From B8-G4 sp033720735 (GTDB lineage Bacteria; Bacteroidota; Bacteroidia; Chitinophagales; Saprospiraceae), in the NCBI GenBank assembly GCA_033720735.1, contig JAWWBX010000028.1:1-24322 (forward strand): 24,322 nucleotides of DNA, given 5' to 3'. Shown here in pieces: positions 1 through 7,949 of the stretch. Each line of letters starts with the position of its first letter. Within the stretch, counting starts at the first letter, position 1. Made by a program: the position numbers and the translations under genes. The notes beneath the pieces are model-generated. The model was not told the DNA's origin and made no database searches. It saw only the letters and a program-made list of their open reading frames with translations.

Positions 1-1010
1 ACGGACTGCATCGCTCGCTCCATCTCCTCATAGGTGGCACCGGGGTGTGCTACGTGGTGCTTCATCCACGCATGCTCGATACCGGCACCATTGATACACA
101 GCAGCATTCCGATACGAGGGTCGGTCACCGTATGCGTGACGTGGGCAAAACTGTTGACCCTGCTTTCCGGATCCGAAATCAATCGGTCTGCCACCCCGTA
201 GATCACACCTGATGTCCCGCCGGTGGCGGCCACCTCGCCGGCGTGCACAACGCCGAGTGACATCGCATTGTTGGGCTGATCACCCGCGCGGTAGGTAAGC
301 GGCGTACCGGCCATCAGCCCCGTCGCCTCGGCGCCTTGGCGGCTCAGGACACCTTGCTGGCCGAAGGTGTCTGTCAACGGCGGCACCTTCTGTGGATCGA
401 TACCAAAGTAGTCAAGAGCGCGCTGAGCCACCCGATGCCCCGCGAAATCCCACAAGATGGCTTCGGACAGTCCGCTGATCGTGGTGCATGCCGTCCCCGT
501 GAGACGGAGCGCCAGGAAGTCGCCGGGCAGGAGCAGATACTGTGCCTGTTGGTAGATTTCCGGCTCGTGGTCAATGACCCATTTCAGCCTGGCGGCAGTA
601 AAATTTCCGGGGCTGTTGAGCAGATGACCAAAACAGTATTCCGCGCCCATCGCGCGCAAGGCCTGGTCACCGGTCTCCACGGCACGGCTGTCGCACCAAA
701 TGATCGCGGGACGGACTGGCTTGCCATCCGTATCGACCAACACGAGACCGTGCATCTGGTAGGCCAATCCGATGCTTGCGATCTGCCTGGGTGCTACCCC
801 ACTCCTCTCGAGCAATTGGTGCGTTGCCGCGCACAGCGCTTGCCACCAGTCTTCCGGGTCCTGCTCCGCCCACCCCGGCTGCGGCGAGGTGATGCGCATC
901 TCGGTTTCAGGATACTGAACGACGATCATCGTAGCGCCATCGTCGACCCGCACCAGTGCCGCTTTGACAGACGAACTGCCAACGTCATACCCGATCGCAT
1001 AACTGGCCAT
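1..1010 (-). CDS. xylB: Xylulokinase (FGGY family), 3' end cut off by window edge
   Basis: This gene encodes a sugar kinase that most likely phosphorylates D-xylulose to xylulose-5-phosphate in the cytoplasm, feeding the pentose phosphate pathway. I translated the minus strand from the ATG at 1010. The first 336 residues are visible; the family is usually about 490-500 aa, so the C-terminal third lies outside. The ATP-fold start reads GYDVGSSSVKAAL (residues 7-19). The xylulokinase-type substrate segment AYQMHGLVLVD is at 83-93, and IIWCDSRA is at 103-110. The probable catalytic base is Asp244 in RAGDQPNNA, followed by a glycine-rich TGGTSGVIYG segment. Members of the Bacteroidota xylulokinase group share this arrangement, as far as I recall it. 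It diverges from the GH130 remnant on the other strand. A different FGGY pentose kinase is the main alternative. Confidence 0.88.
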   Translation of the reverse strand, partial: MASYAIGYDVGSSSVKAALVRVDDGATMIVVQYPETEMRITSPQPGWAEQDPEDWWQALCAATHQLLERSGVAPRQIASIGLAYQMHGLVLVDTDGKPVRPAIIWCDSRAVETGDQALRAMGAEYCFGHLLNSPGNFTAARLKWVIDHEPEIYQQAQYLLLPGDFLALRLTGTACTTISGLSEAILWDFAGHRVAQRALDYFGIDPQKVPPLTDTFGQQGVLSRQGAEATGLMAGTPLTYRAGDQPNNAMSLGVVHAGEVAATGGTSGVIYGVADRLISDPESRVNSFAHVTHTVTDPRIGMLLCINGAGIEHAWMKHHVAHPGATYEEMERAMQS

Positions 1011-1021
1011 GACATCAAGGT

Positions 1022-1395
1022 ATGGAATCCCGATCTGACTCCCACCCGGTATTCAGTATCTTAAGCGATGGTCGCCTGGTTGAGCCCGGACCACCCGCTA
1101 TTCTGACCGAAGCAGGCGTGCGCCTCATCTACAACGGAAGCAATGCGGCCAACTTTCGTGATCCGTCCTTGCCCGTCTTCACCTACGCGGCCGGGCAGCC
1201 CTGTTTGATGCCAACGCGCCCTACCGCCTCATCGACCGGTCGGACGGCTATTATATCCATCCCGACAAGGAGTACGAGCGCGTGGGAGAGGTCAATGAGG
1301 TCTGCTTTGTGGAGGGCCTGGTCTGGCTGAAAGGAACATGGTTCCTGTACTACGGCACTGCCGACTCGAAGGTTGCAGTGGCCGTACACCCCGGG
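1022..1395 (+). pseudogene. GH130 mannoside phosphorylase remnant, N-terminally truncated and frameshifted
   Basis: GH130 enzymes phosphorolyse beta-mannosides. Two reading frames carry GH130 C-terminal motifs. From about 1070 the frame starting at 1022 reads LVEPGPPAILTEAGVRLIYN and on to FTYAAGQ. The match then continues in another frame from 1198: ALFDANAPYRLIDRSD, then NEVCFVEGLVWLKGTWFLYY, then GTADSKVAVAV ending near 1395. The frame change fits loss of one base near 1198 (cagccctg where caggccctg would restore the frame). The family is usually 320-400 aa; only about 120 codons remain, so the N-terminal two thirds is missing. No matching N-terminal piece is seen upstream, where the divergent kinase begins. 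The truncation makes a pure sequencing error unlikely. The exact 5' and 3' limits are approximate. Confidence 0.8.
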
Positions 1396-1539
1396 TTGAC
1401 TGGTGGCTCAAAGATTTTGGCCATTAGCATGGCAAGCGATGAGCGGACGACATCCTTTCAGTATCTTGATGCTGCGACTGTCTTGACCAGTTGGCAATGG
1501 TCAGCAGATCCAATCCTTTCATCAACAAAACTCCAACCA

Positions 1540-1827
1540 ATGAGAAACCGACTCCTTTTTTTCGACAGCCTGATCACGCCCAGTGTCATCACCATCGTGT
1601 ACTGGCTCCTGCTGGCCGCCAATCTGCTCTATGGCTTGTTCTTCGTCATGTTTGGCGGGTTCGGTGGCTTCACATTCACCACGTTCCTGTTGGGCCTCGT
1701 CTATATTGTGGTGGGCGCGGTGGTCATCAGGATCTGGTGCGAACTGCTGATCGTGATCTTCAAGATCAATGATAACATTGCCAAACTCAATCAGAACCTG
1801 GGCGGCAAGGCACGTGAGGAGACGTAG
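1540..1827 (+). CDS. DUF4282 small membrane protein
   Basis: This is a 95-residue predicted inner-membrane protein. It has two long hydrophobic segments, about residues 15-38 (TIVYWLLLAANLLYGLFFVM) and 45-70 (FTTFLLGLVYIVVGAVVIRI). They are followed by IWCELLIVIFKINDNIAKL, the pattern I associate with DUF4282. Its molecular function is unknown. I chose the ATG at 1540 because the open frame extends upstream only into GH130 remnant sequence and the domain starts immediately after this ATG. A fused 181-residue reading from 1282 is therefore likely an artefact. It lies 14 bases before the pentapeptide gene and may be co-transcribed with it. Confidence 0.75.
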   Translation: MRNRLLFFDSLITPSVITIVYWLLLAANLLYGLFFVMFGGFGGFTFTTFLLGLVYIVVGAVVIRIWCELLIVIFKINDNIAKLNQNLGGKAREET

Positions 1828-1841
1828 CCTGCTCTGACAAC

Positions 1842-2405
1842 TTGCACTTTCTCGATCAGATATACTGTAGCGCCAGCACCGAAGTGCTCATGGCAGGAGC
1901 CGAATTCGAAGGCTGCACCTTCGAGCAATGTACCTGGGCCGGGGTTGACCTCACCGGGGTGCGGTTTGTCGATTGCGTGTTCAGCGCCTGTGACCTCAGC
2001 AACGCCACCGTTGTTGACACGGCTTTCCGGTCTGTACGCTTTGTGGAATGCAAACTGATCGGGATCCCCTGGCGCGCATGCAATGCGTTTCTGCTCGACC
2101 TGTCCTTTCAGCGTTGTCGGCTCGATCTTTCCGTGTTTCAGGATCTGGCCTGCCAACGCCTCCAATTCGAAGCGTGCAGTCTGGTTGAAACAGACTTCAG
2201 CGGAGCGGATGTGCAGGGTTGCCAGTTTGCTGATTGCAACCTCGACCGGGCTACCTTTGACCGCACCAACCTGGAGGGCTGCGACTTCCGCACCGCCCGG
2301 AACTACCGCATCGATCCGGCGAAAAACCGCGTGCGTGGTGCCCGTTTCAGCGTGCCGGAAGTGCTTGGTCTGCTAGCGCATCACGATCTGGACATTGAAT
2401 ATTAG
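1842..2405 (+). CDS. Pentapeptide-repeat protein
   Basis: This encodes a 187-residue protein built almost entirely of pentapeptide repeats, which fold as a right-handed quadrilateral beta-helix. Repeats of the A(D/N)LXX type run from about residue 20 to 160, for example FEGCTFEQCTW, LTGVRFVDCVFSACDLSNAT and FSGADVQGCQFADCNLDRAT. The C-terminal end, DFRTARNYRIDPAKNRVRGA then FSVPEVLGLL, matches how a common Bacteroidota subgroup ends, where a short non-repeat tail follows the helix. Qnr and MfpA are relatives of this fold that bind DNA gyrase, but nothing here shows that activity, and many chromosomal members have no known role. The start at 1842 is TTG; an ATG at 1890 is a shorter alternative. 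There is no signal peptide, so it is probably cytoplasmic. Confidence 0.85.
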   Translation: MHFLDQIYCSASTEVLMAGAEFEGCTFEQCTWAGVDLTGVRFVDCVFSACDLSNATVVDTAFRSVRFVECKLIGIPWRACNAFLLDLSFQRCRLDLSVFQDLACQRLQFEACSLVETDFSGADVQGCQFADCNLDRATFDRTNLEGCDFRTARNYRIDPAKNRVRGARFSVPEVLGLLAHHDLDIEY

Positions 2406-2528
2406 CACCCGTGCCACCCTCTCCCCAGTGAGGCGCTGTGAATTGTATCTTTAGACCATCGATTTCATACCAACGCATCCGGCTGATCGGAGTCGCATTG
2501 AGTTGGGTGTGAGACAAAAGGCATCATC

Positions 2529-3119
2529 ATGCACAACAAGCATTTAGTGGTCGTGATCCTGGTGATCCTCAGCACTGTGTTAACGACTGCGCAGACCAGA
2601 CAACTGGAAGTTGAGCCCAATCACAGTACCGTGGGCTTCTCACTGGATATTGCGGGAGGCATCACCAGGATCACCGGAAAGTTTACCGACTACACGATCG
2701 AACTGGACCTGGTCGACGACGACCTGTCCAAATCCAGCGTCCGGGTTGAAATCCAGGCTGCAAGTATCAACACCGGGATTCCCGATCGCGACGCACACCT
2801 GCGTACGGCAGACTTTTTCGACGTGGAAAATCATCCGCTGATCACCTTTACCAGTACGGAGATCCACAAAAACGGAGAGGGCTATGTGGCACGGGGGCCC
2901 TTCTCGATGCACGGGATCACCAAGACCCTGGATATCCCGGTGATGGTGACGGGTCAGGACGGCAATACATGGGGTTTCGCCATCACGATGCCGGTCAACC
3001 GCATCGACTTCGGGGTTGGGGCCGATTTCGTGCATACTGCAATTGAGAATTTCCTCGCTGACGAGGTTGACGTCCACGTCTATTTCTGGACGCGCAAGAA
3101 GCGCCAGCCAAAGCAATAG
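2529..3119 (+). CDS. YceI-family exported lipid-binding-type protein
   Basis: This is a 196-residue YceI-domain protein. YceI proteins form an extended lipocalin-like barrel that can hold polyisoprenoid or similar lipids in the periplasm. Residues 1-22 form a signal peptide (hydrophobic VVVILVILSTVLTTA, then Q). The mature part opens with LEVEPNHSTVGFSLDIAGG. The domain hallmarks follow: ITGKFTDYTIELDL, the DRDAHLRTADFFDVENHPLI region (about residues 86-105) and GPFSMHGITKTLDIPV. Length and order match the family. The gene ends 7 bases before the HEAT-repeat ORF and may be co-transcribed with it. The ligand is unknown. Confidence 0.9.
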   Translation: MHNKHLVVVILVILSTVLTTAQTRQLEVEPNHSTVGFSLDIAGGITRITGKFTDYTIELDLVDDDLSKSSVRVEIQAASINTGIPDRDAHLRTADFFDVENHPLITFTSTEIHKNGEGYVARGPFSMHGITKTLDIPVMVTGQDGNTWGFAITMPVNRIDFGVGADFVHTAIENFLADEVDVHVYFWTRKKRQPKQ

Positions 3120-3126
3120 CCCAACG

Positions 3127-3459
3127 ATGCGCGCCGACGATATTCAACATGCACTGCGTTTAACACACAACCCGGACCCCAGGGTCAGACGTACAGCGTT
3201 GCTGACCCTTTGCCCCTGCCACGTCCGTAACAATGTCCCGGAAGTGTGGAAGCGCATTATTGCCTTGCAGCATGACCCCGACCCGACAGTCCGCAGCATA
3301 GTATTACACAACTTGTGCGACGGGTCACCCAAATTATTGCGGGAACAAATCGTGCGTGCTCTGGAACAACTGGCCCAGGACCCTGACCGGAAACTTCGCC
3401 GTCGTGCACGGCGCTCCCTCTCCATCTATCGGCGCACGGGCAGGATCGTCGAGACCTGA
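3127..3459 (+). CDS. Small HEAT-repeat protein
   Basis: This 110-residue ORF starts with ATG just 7 bases after the YceI stop. It contains three degenerate HEAT-like helical repeats with the D/P-V-R signature: NPDPRVRRTALLTLCPC, HDPDPTVRSIVLHNLCDG and DPDRKLRRRARRSLSIYRR. HEAT repeats form alpha-solenoids that bind proteins, or nucleic acid in some families. The protein is strongly basic at the C-terminus and has no signal peptide. A longer reading of the frame from 3016 lies inside the YceI gene and is not the likely start. It could be a remnant of a larger HEAT protein, but it is intact as read. Confidence 0.65.
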   Translation: MRADDIQHALRLTHNPDPRVRRTALLTLCPCHVRNNVPEVWKRIIALQHDPDPTVRSIVLHNLCDGSPKLLREQIVRALEQLAQDPDRKLRRRARRSLSIYRRTGRIVET

Positions 3460-3519
3460 TTGTGCACAAATCGGACTGGTTTTCAATGAGATAAATGTCG
3501 GATATCCCGATAATCGGTC

Positions 3520-3527
3520 TACCTTTG
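3520..3527 (+). promoter_or_regulatory. Possible Bacteroidota -7 box upstream of rhlE-type helicase
   Basis: TACCTTTG matches the Bacteroidota -7 consensus TAnnTTTG exactly and lies 19 bases before the helicase ATG. I see no convincing TTTG/TTG -33 element at 17-23 bases upstream, so this is a weak, single-box prediction. Confidence 0.3.
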
Positions 3528-3546
3528 CGCCTTTTATCGCCAGAAT

Positions 3547-4917
3547 ATGTCGAAGAGAGAATTGGGGATCATCGATCCGATCAAGAAAGCATTGCGCCAG
3601 GCCGGTTATACCAAACCCACGCCGATCCAGCAACAGGCCATCCCGATCCTGTTGCGCGGCAAAGACTTGTTGGGATGTGCACAAACCGGCACCGGCAAAA
3701 CTGCGGCGTTTGCCATTCCTATCCTGCAACATCTGTATCTGGCCCGCCACCAGGGACCGCGCAAGATCAGGGCACTGATCGTCACGCCAACACGTGAGCT
3801 GGCCATTCAGATCGACGACAGTTTCACCAAGTATGGGAAACACACGGACGTCCGCAACACGGTCATCTTTGGTGGCGTGAAGCAGGGCGCACAGACCAAC
3901 CGCCTGCGCAAAGGTGTCGACGTGCTGGTCGCCACGCCAGGGCGCCTGCTCGACCTGATGGGCCAGGGATTCGTCAGTCTGGAGAATATCGAATATTTCG
4001 TACTGGATGAGGCCGACCGCATGCTCGATATGGGCTTCATCCATGATATCAAACGGATCATTGCAGAACTGCCCAAACAACGTCAGTCGTTGTTCTTTTC
4101 GGCAACCATGCCACCGGAGATCGTCAAGCTGTCGCGCAAGATCCTCGGCGACTTTGAGTCAGTCACCATCAAACCCGAGCAACCGACGGCGGAGCGCGTG
4201 GATCAGGTCCTTTATTTCGTGAGCAAGCAAAACAAGATCAAGTTGCTCATCCATTTGCTCAAGAACGAAAAGATCGAATCTGCTCTGGTCTTCTCCCGGA
4301 CCAAGCACGGGGCCAACAAGATCGTCAGGCTGCTCGTCAAGAACGGCGTCAACGCCGAAGCGATCCACGGCAACAAATCCCAAGGTGCGCGTCAACGTGC
4401 GCTCGGTAGCTTCAAGGATGGCGGGACCCGCGTCCTCGTCGCGACGGATATAGCGGCACGGGGTATTGATATCAAAGAGCTGTCGCACGTGATCAATTAC
4501 GACCTGCCCAATATCGCCGAAACCTATGTGCACCGGATCGGGCGCACCGGCCGTGCAGAGGCCAGCGGAATCGCCATTTCGTTTTGCAACATGGAAGAGC
4601 GCGCATATCTGAAAGATATCCAGGCGCTGATCAAACAGCAGATCCCGATCATTGCGGGCCATCCTTTCGAAGACGACCAGGCACCGCAGACCAAGGCAAC
4701 CCGCGAAAGCACGCGTCAGAACCAGCCGCGGCCAGCACGCCGGAAAAGCCAACGGCGGAGAAGCAAGCGCAACGATGACCGGAAGCCAAAGGAATCATCC
4801 GCACAAGGCCGGGAACCCCGCCGGGAAAGCGACCAAAAGGGCGGTGACGGCCAACGCAAGCGGCGAAGGGGGAATGATATCGCCTCGACCAGCCGTTCGA
4901 TATGGCCCCTGGGATGA
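3547..4917 (+). CDS. rhlE: DEAD-box ATP-dependent RNA helicase, RhlE type
   Basis: This encodes a 456-residue DEAD-box RNA helicase that uses ATP to remodel RNA duplexes, for example in ribosome assembly or RNA decay. All core motifs are present in order: Q motif KPTPIQQQAIP (23-33), Walker A AQTGTGKT (45-52), PTRELAIQ (81-88), TPGR (130-133), DEAD (154-157) followed by RMLDMGF, SAT (185-187), ARGIDI and HRIGRTGR. The DEADRMLDMGF context and short N-terminus favour RhlE over DeaD or SrmB. The tail after about residue 385 is low-complexity and very basic (runs such as RRKSQRRRSKR and RKRRRG), as in other RhlE proteins, where such tails bind RNA. Its last residues, ASTSRSIWPLG, are less basic. 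Such helicases are often cold-induced, but no cold-shock leader is evident here. Confidence 0.93.
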   Translation: MSKRELGIIDPIKKALRQAGYTKPTPIQQQAIPILLRGKDLLGCAQTGTGKTAAFAIPILQHLYLARHQGPRKIRALIVTPTRELAIQIDDSFTKYGKHTDVRNTVIFGGVKQGAQTNRLRKGVDVLVATPGRLLDLMGQGFVSLENIEYFVLDEADRMLDMGFIHDIKRIIAELPKQRQSLFFSATMPPEIVKLSRKILGDFESVTIKPEQPTAERVDQVLYFVSKQNKIKLLIHLLKNEKIESALVFSRTKHGANKIVRLLVKNGVNAEAIHGNKSQGARQRALGSFKDGGTRVLVATDIAARGIDIKELSHVINYDLPNIAETYVHRIGRTGRAEASGIAISFCNMEERAYLKDIQALIKQQIPIIAGHPFEDDQAPQTKATRESTRQNQPRPARRKSQRRRSKRNDDRKPKESSAQGREPRRESDQKGGDGQRKRRRGNDIASTSRSIWPLG

Positions 4918-4997
4918 TCGTCCGTTGCTCGTCGATGCCATGGCGTGACTGATCGTTCATTCTGACCCTCCCCTCTCGGCTTGCTTATCTTCAGGGC

Positions 4998-5474
4998 ATG
5001 ACGCAGATCGCACACGATTCGGTCGGTTGGATACATGTACTGGCCTCTGTCATCGCGATGATCTCGGGAGCCGTGGTCATCACCTCTGCCAAAGGCACCA
5101 GACGCCACAAGCTGCTTGGGTATGTCTTTGTCGGCAGTATGCTGTGCGTGTTGGTAACCGCCATGCTCATCTACCGGTTGTTTGGCCGCGTTGGCCCGTT
5201 CCACGTTTTTGCTTTGATCGGGTTTGTGTATCTGGCGATCGGTATCATCCCCGCCTTGCGGCGCAGTCCCAACTGGCTCAACCTGCATATCCGCTTTATG
5301 TACTGGTCGGTAGTCGGGTTGTATGCGGCATTTGTTGCGGAGATCGGGGTGCGCATTCCGAACACGCCTTTCTGGGGTGCGGTGATCGTTGCCGTATTGA
5401 TCGTGACGGTGACCGGGGCGGTCTTTTACGGAAAGTATCGCGCATCGTGGCGTAAAGTCCTTGACCAGACGTGA
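4998..5474 (+). CDS. DUF2306-type multipass membrane protein
   Basis: This is a 158-residue integral membrane protein with four to five hydrophobic segments, roughly residues 10-30, 42-62, 70-88, 100-118 and 125-146. The conserved-looking pieces are GTRRHKLLGYVFVGSM, FGRVGPFHVFALIGFVYLAI and LNLHIRFMYWSVVGLYAAF. The RRHKLLGY, GPFHVFAL and HIRFMYWS histidine-bearing motifs are what I associate with the DUF2306 predicted membrane family. These histidines on successive helices could bind haem or metal, but that is inference. No function is established. The ATG at 4998 gives a start directly before the first helix. Confidence 0.75.
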   Translation: MTQIAHDSVGWIHVLASVIAMISGAVVITSAKGTRRHKLLGYVFVGSMLCVLVTAMLIYRLFGRVGPFHVFALIGFVYLAIGIIPALRRSPNWLNLHIRFMYWSVVGLYAAFVAEIGVRIPNTPFWGAVIVAVLIVTVTGAVFYGKYRASWRKVLDQT

Positions 5475-5559
5475 TGGTCGTCACGCGGGGCAAGTTCGCC
5501 TGCAAGTCCAACACCACTTGGCAACCTTTTCCTATTTTACCCAGACCAAATCACGCGGG

Positions 5560-5913
5560 ATGGATCGACACGTTTACTGGCACCTGGAGGTCAACATCAA
5601 TCCGGGCAAGTTTGAAACGCTCAAAGCTCTCATGCACGAAATGGTAACCCGTGTCCAGCAGCACGAACCCGGGACGCTCCAGTATGCCTGGTCAATCAAT
5701 AAAGACCGGACAGAATGCCATTTGAACGAACGCTACGCGGATTCGGACGCCGCCCTGGCGCATATGAAGAATTTCCAGGAGCACTTTTCCGAGCGCTTCA
5801 TGGCGTGTGTCACGCCGACCCGTTTTCTTGTGTATGGCCACGTCACTGACCGGCTCAGGTCGGCCTGGCCTCCCGGGGCGGTTCAGATCTTTGAACCCCT
5901 CGGCGGGTTCTAG
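5560..5913 (+). CDS. ABM-domain protein (putative quinol monooxygenase-like)
   Basis: This 117-residue protein resembles the antibiotic biosynthesis monooxygenase (ABM, YgiN-like) family: small dimeric ferredoxin-like folds that oxidise quinols or other substrates without cofactors. The pattern is seen in WHLEVNINPGKFETLKALMH (residues 6-25), VQQHEPGTLQYAWSINKD, a typical CHLNERYADSDAALAHM and a C-terminal FLVYGHVT strand. I chose the ATG at 5560 because the upstream open frame lacks domain sequence. Its stop lies 17 bases from the convergent end of the next gene. The substrate cannot be predicted; many members are annotated only from the fold. Confidence 0.75.
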   Translation: MDRHVYWHLEVNINPGKFETLKALMHEMVTRVQQHEPGTLQYAWSINKDRTECHLNERYADSDAALAHMKNFQEHFSERFMACVTPTRFLVYGHVTDRLRSAWPPGAVQIFEPLGGF

Positions 5914-5930
5914 CTTCGTGTCCGGACCGA

Positions 5931-6467
5931 TCAGAGGATCAGGGCCAGCACGATGATCGCGCCGACAACATCGATCACACCAAGGATGACCCCGGTCCGT
6001 CCGCGCCGTTTGGAGTCGGCGGCATTCGGGCAATCCGGATTGCTGTCAGCCAGTCGCTGAGCACGGCTCCCGGCAGAGATGGCCAGGATCCCGAGAATGA
6101 TCCCGGCCAGGAACAGCCCGATCACCCCAAAGACAATCGCATTCGACGCCTTGCGCTCCATTTCACGGCACGCATCGTCGGTCAGAGTGAGGCCGAGTTT
6201 GTCGACGCGTGTCACGTGTTTTCTGAGCACTTTAAGGACCTGGCGCTCCCTGAGTTTGAGCTTGCGATCCAGTGCCATCTCTACCTCCTTGCGCTTCATG
6301 TCCTTCAACTCGAATAGTGTGAGTGGGGCAAACAAGGTGGAAGTGCAACTGGCCTTCTGGTCGACCGTGGCAATCGATGTTGGTGAAATGGCCATGCTCT
6401 GGTGCGGCACGAGTACGGATACCACCAGAACGACAGCGAGCGGGATACATCGGAGCTTCTTCATCAT
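5931..6467 (-). CDS. Exported membrane protein of unknown function
   Basis: This 178-residue protein starts MMKKLRCIPLAVVLVVSVLV, a signal peptide probably cleaved near residue 26. A charged region follows, with LKDMKRKEVEMALDRKLKLR and ERQVLKVLRKHV. The C-terminal half has two hydrophobic segments (about 110-132, AIVFGVIGLFLAGIILGILA, and 161-178, VILGVIDVVGAIIVLALIL) separated by a loop with NPDCPNAADSKRRGRTG. The order charged helix, glycine-rich membrane pair recurs in poorly described Bacteroidota envelope proteins, some called DUF4190-like. Two near-adjacent cysteine-bearing stretches flank the first helix. I do not recognise a function. Confidence 0.65.
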   Translation of the reverse strand: MMKKLRCIPLAVVLVVSVLVPHQSMAISPTSIATVDQKASCTSTLFAPLTLFELKDMKRKEVEMALDRKLKLRERQVLKVLRKHVTRVDKLGLTLTDDACREMERKASNAIVFGVIGLFLAGIILGILAISAGSRAQRLADSNPDCPNAADSKRRGRTGVILGVIDVVGAIIVLALIL

Positions 6468-6631
6468 GATTTAATTGAAATTGGGTTCAGTCCGAAAATA
6501 GTCATTTTGCCATGGCAATCGGCCAGATATCAGGTGTAAAAACGAAGTATCAGCATGCCCCACAGCCACATTCATTCTTAGTGTGACGCATTAAGCCAGC
6601 CCTCATCAGTGTTGCATCAGACATGGCCAAT

Positions 6632-7549
6632 CTAGGCACCGAAATTGCCGGTGTCGATCCATTCCGCGGAGATCATGCACCAGAAATCACTGGCCAGCTG
6701 CTGCTTGACATATTCATATGGAATGGCCCCATAGCCGCCATCCCCCCAATCGGTTCCCCAGGAGTTGCGCACGATCAAGGCCCCTCGTTTGCGTTTGTTG
6801 TCCAGGGGGTTGACCACGACGTTGTTGTCGTCATACCCTACGATCAATACGGCATGTCCGCCGATCACCGATTCCTTGAGTCCGGGAAACGGGATCTCGC
6901 CAGAACCCTGTGTTTTGGCATGATTCAGTGATGTGTAGCAGGTAAACCCCATCATCACCGGGAGGCCGGCGTTGACCTGGCGCTTGATATGCTCGAGCGT
7001 AGCGGGTCCGCTGGTACCCAGGGGATCGAGGCGGTAGTAGGTGAGCGCCTGAAAGCTCTGACCATAGGCGTAGACGAATGCCGGTGGTTCTTCGTCATAC
7101 CGTGCAGGATCGTAAGGGTAGTTGGCCGATGGCGGAATGCCAAACAGGGCCATCGCTCCCATCGCCGTTCGGATATAGGCTCCCGTGTCTCCGGTCCAGT
7201 TGAGCATGTTCCGCTCTGCCTTGTAAAGAAAGAGTTCGGATCCGTCGATATATTTTCCGAAGGCGCGCTTCTGGTAGTATTCATACATGCCTACCGCCGC
7301 AAATGCGGTACAGGCACCAATATCCCGTTGGTTTTTGATCGGGCTGCACCACTCGCGATTATCCACTTTGTCCGGGAGCTGCTCGGGCGCCGCTTCTTCC
7401 ACCGCACCCACTTTCTTCAGCAGCTGCTTCACCGTATACTTCCTGCCTTGCTTCACCGCCTGTTTGCTCGGCTGTGTGGTGTTGACATCAAAGTCACGGA
7501 TGTCGGGATAGTCCTTGATCCATCCGAGGTTCTTCAGTACTTGTTTCAT
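6632..7549 (-). CDS. Papain-family (C1) cysteine peptidase
   Basis: This encodes a 305-residue cysteine protease of the papain fold. The active-site block IKNQRDIGACTAFAAVG supplies the oxyanion Gln74 and nucleophile Cys80. The catalytic histidine is His232 in IGGHAVLIVGYDD, and Asn262 is in RNSWGTDWGDGGYG, so the triad is complete. The residue after the nucleophile is Thr, not the Trp of classical papains, as in several bacterial C1 proteins. Residues 1-60 form a propeptide-like region containing YPDIRDF, which in this family can occlude the active site. I see no signal peptide, so it is either cytoplasmic or exported by a non-classical route. A single gene; the neighbours give no clue to the substrate. 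Confidence 0.88.
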   Translation of the reverse strand: MKQVLKNLGWIKDYPDIRDFDVNTTQPSKQAVKQGRKYTVKQLLKKVGAVEEAAPEQLPDKVDNREWCSPIKNQRDIGACTAFAAVGMYEYYQKRAFGKYIDGSELFLYKAERNMLNWTGDTGAYIRTAMGAMALFGIPPSANYPYDPARYDEEPPAFVYAYGQSFQALTYYRLDPLGTSGPATLEHIKRQVNAGLPVMMGFTCYTSLNHAKTQGSGEIPFPGLKESVIGGHAVLIVGYDDNNVVVNPLDNKRKRGALIVRNSWGTDWGDGGYGAIPYEYVKQQLASDFWCMISAEWIDTGNFGA

Positions 7550-7633
7550 GGAGTCTGAGTTTAATGAGAGCTGTCACAGGAAGATACGGAGAATCAGAAC
7601 AGACCACAAGAAGGTGAGTCCCGGCGCATGTAC

Positions 7634-7825
7634 TCAGTAAAGGCTCGACAACAATTGCTTTTCACGCTCGCTGAACCGTGCTTTGAGTGATTCGATGCGT
7701 TCCTGTTTTTCCTCAGCGGAGAGATCCTCAGCTGACCGGATGCGGCGGATGCGGCTGCTGAGGTCGGCGCGCAGATGGGCCAGGTGGTCGCGCATGCCTC
7801 CGTAATGGAATCTGAGGTCTTTCAT
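7634..7825 (-). CDS. Small charged helical protein, unknown
   Basis: This is a 63-residue ORF starting at an ATG at 7825 (an in-frame start at 7855 would add 10 residues). The sequence is rich in Arg, Glu and Leu with heptad-like spacing: DHLAHLRADLSSRIRRIRSA, then SAEEKQERIESLKARFSERE, so it is probably a helical hairpin or short coiled coil. I recognise no domain. It lies upstream of the peptidase gene in the same orientation, 84 bases away. The clean codon pattern and amphipathic helices make it a plausible real gene, but it is short and has no family support. Confidence 0.4.
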   Translation of the reverse strand: MKDLRFHYGGMRDHLAHLRADLSSRIRRIRSAEDLSAEEKQERIESLKARFSEREKQLLSSLY

Positions 7826-7949
7826 GGCAGGGGTCGAAGCTGTTGCTCTTTCCAACGCGTTGCATGGCTGCTATGTTCCCCATGAAGTCCGTGAATACGC
7901 GCACTCTGCGATTTGTGTAACTTGACGTGCCTCCAATCACAGCAAAGAA

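Noticed and set aside
336..1064. A 242-residue plus-strand ORF across the xylulokinase region.
   Set aside because: It is the antisense shadow of the kinase; it has no recognisable domain, while the minus strand shows clear FGGY motifs.
1282..1827. A single 181-residue ORF reading through GH130 remnant sequence into the DUF4282 membrane protein.
   Set aside because: The upstream part carries GH130 motifs that continue from another frame, then unrelated residues; the DUF4282 domain starts cleanly at the ATG at 1540, so a fusion is unlikely.
2441..2455. TATCTTTA upstream of the YceI gene, considered as a -7 box.
   Set aside because: One mismatch to TAnnTTTG, no -33 element at the right distance and about 75 bases from the start codon.
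6493..6518. Possible promoter for the minus-strand membrane protein (TATTTTCG with an upstream TTG).
   Set aside because: The -7 box has one mismatch and the spacing to TTG is only 15 bases, shorter than normal for Bacteroidota promoters.
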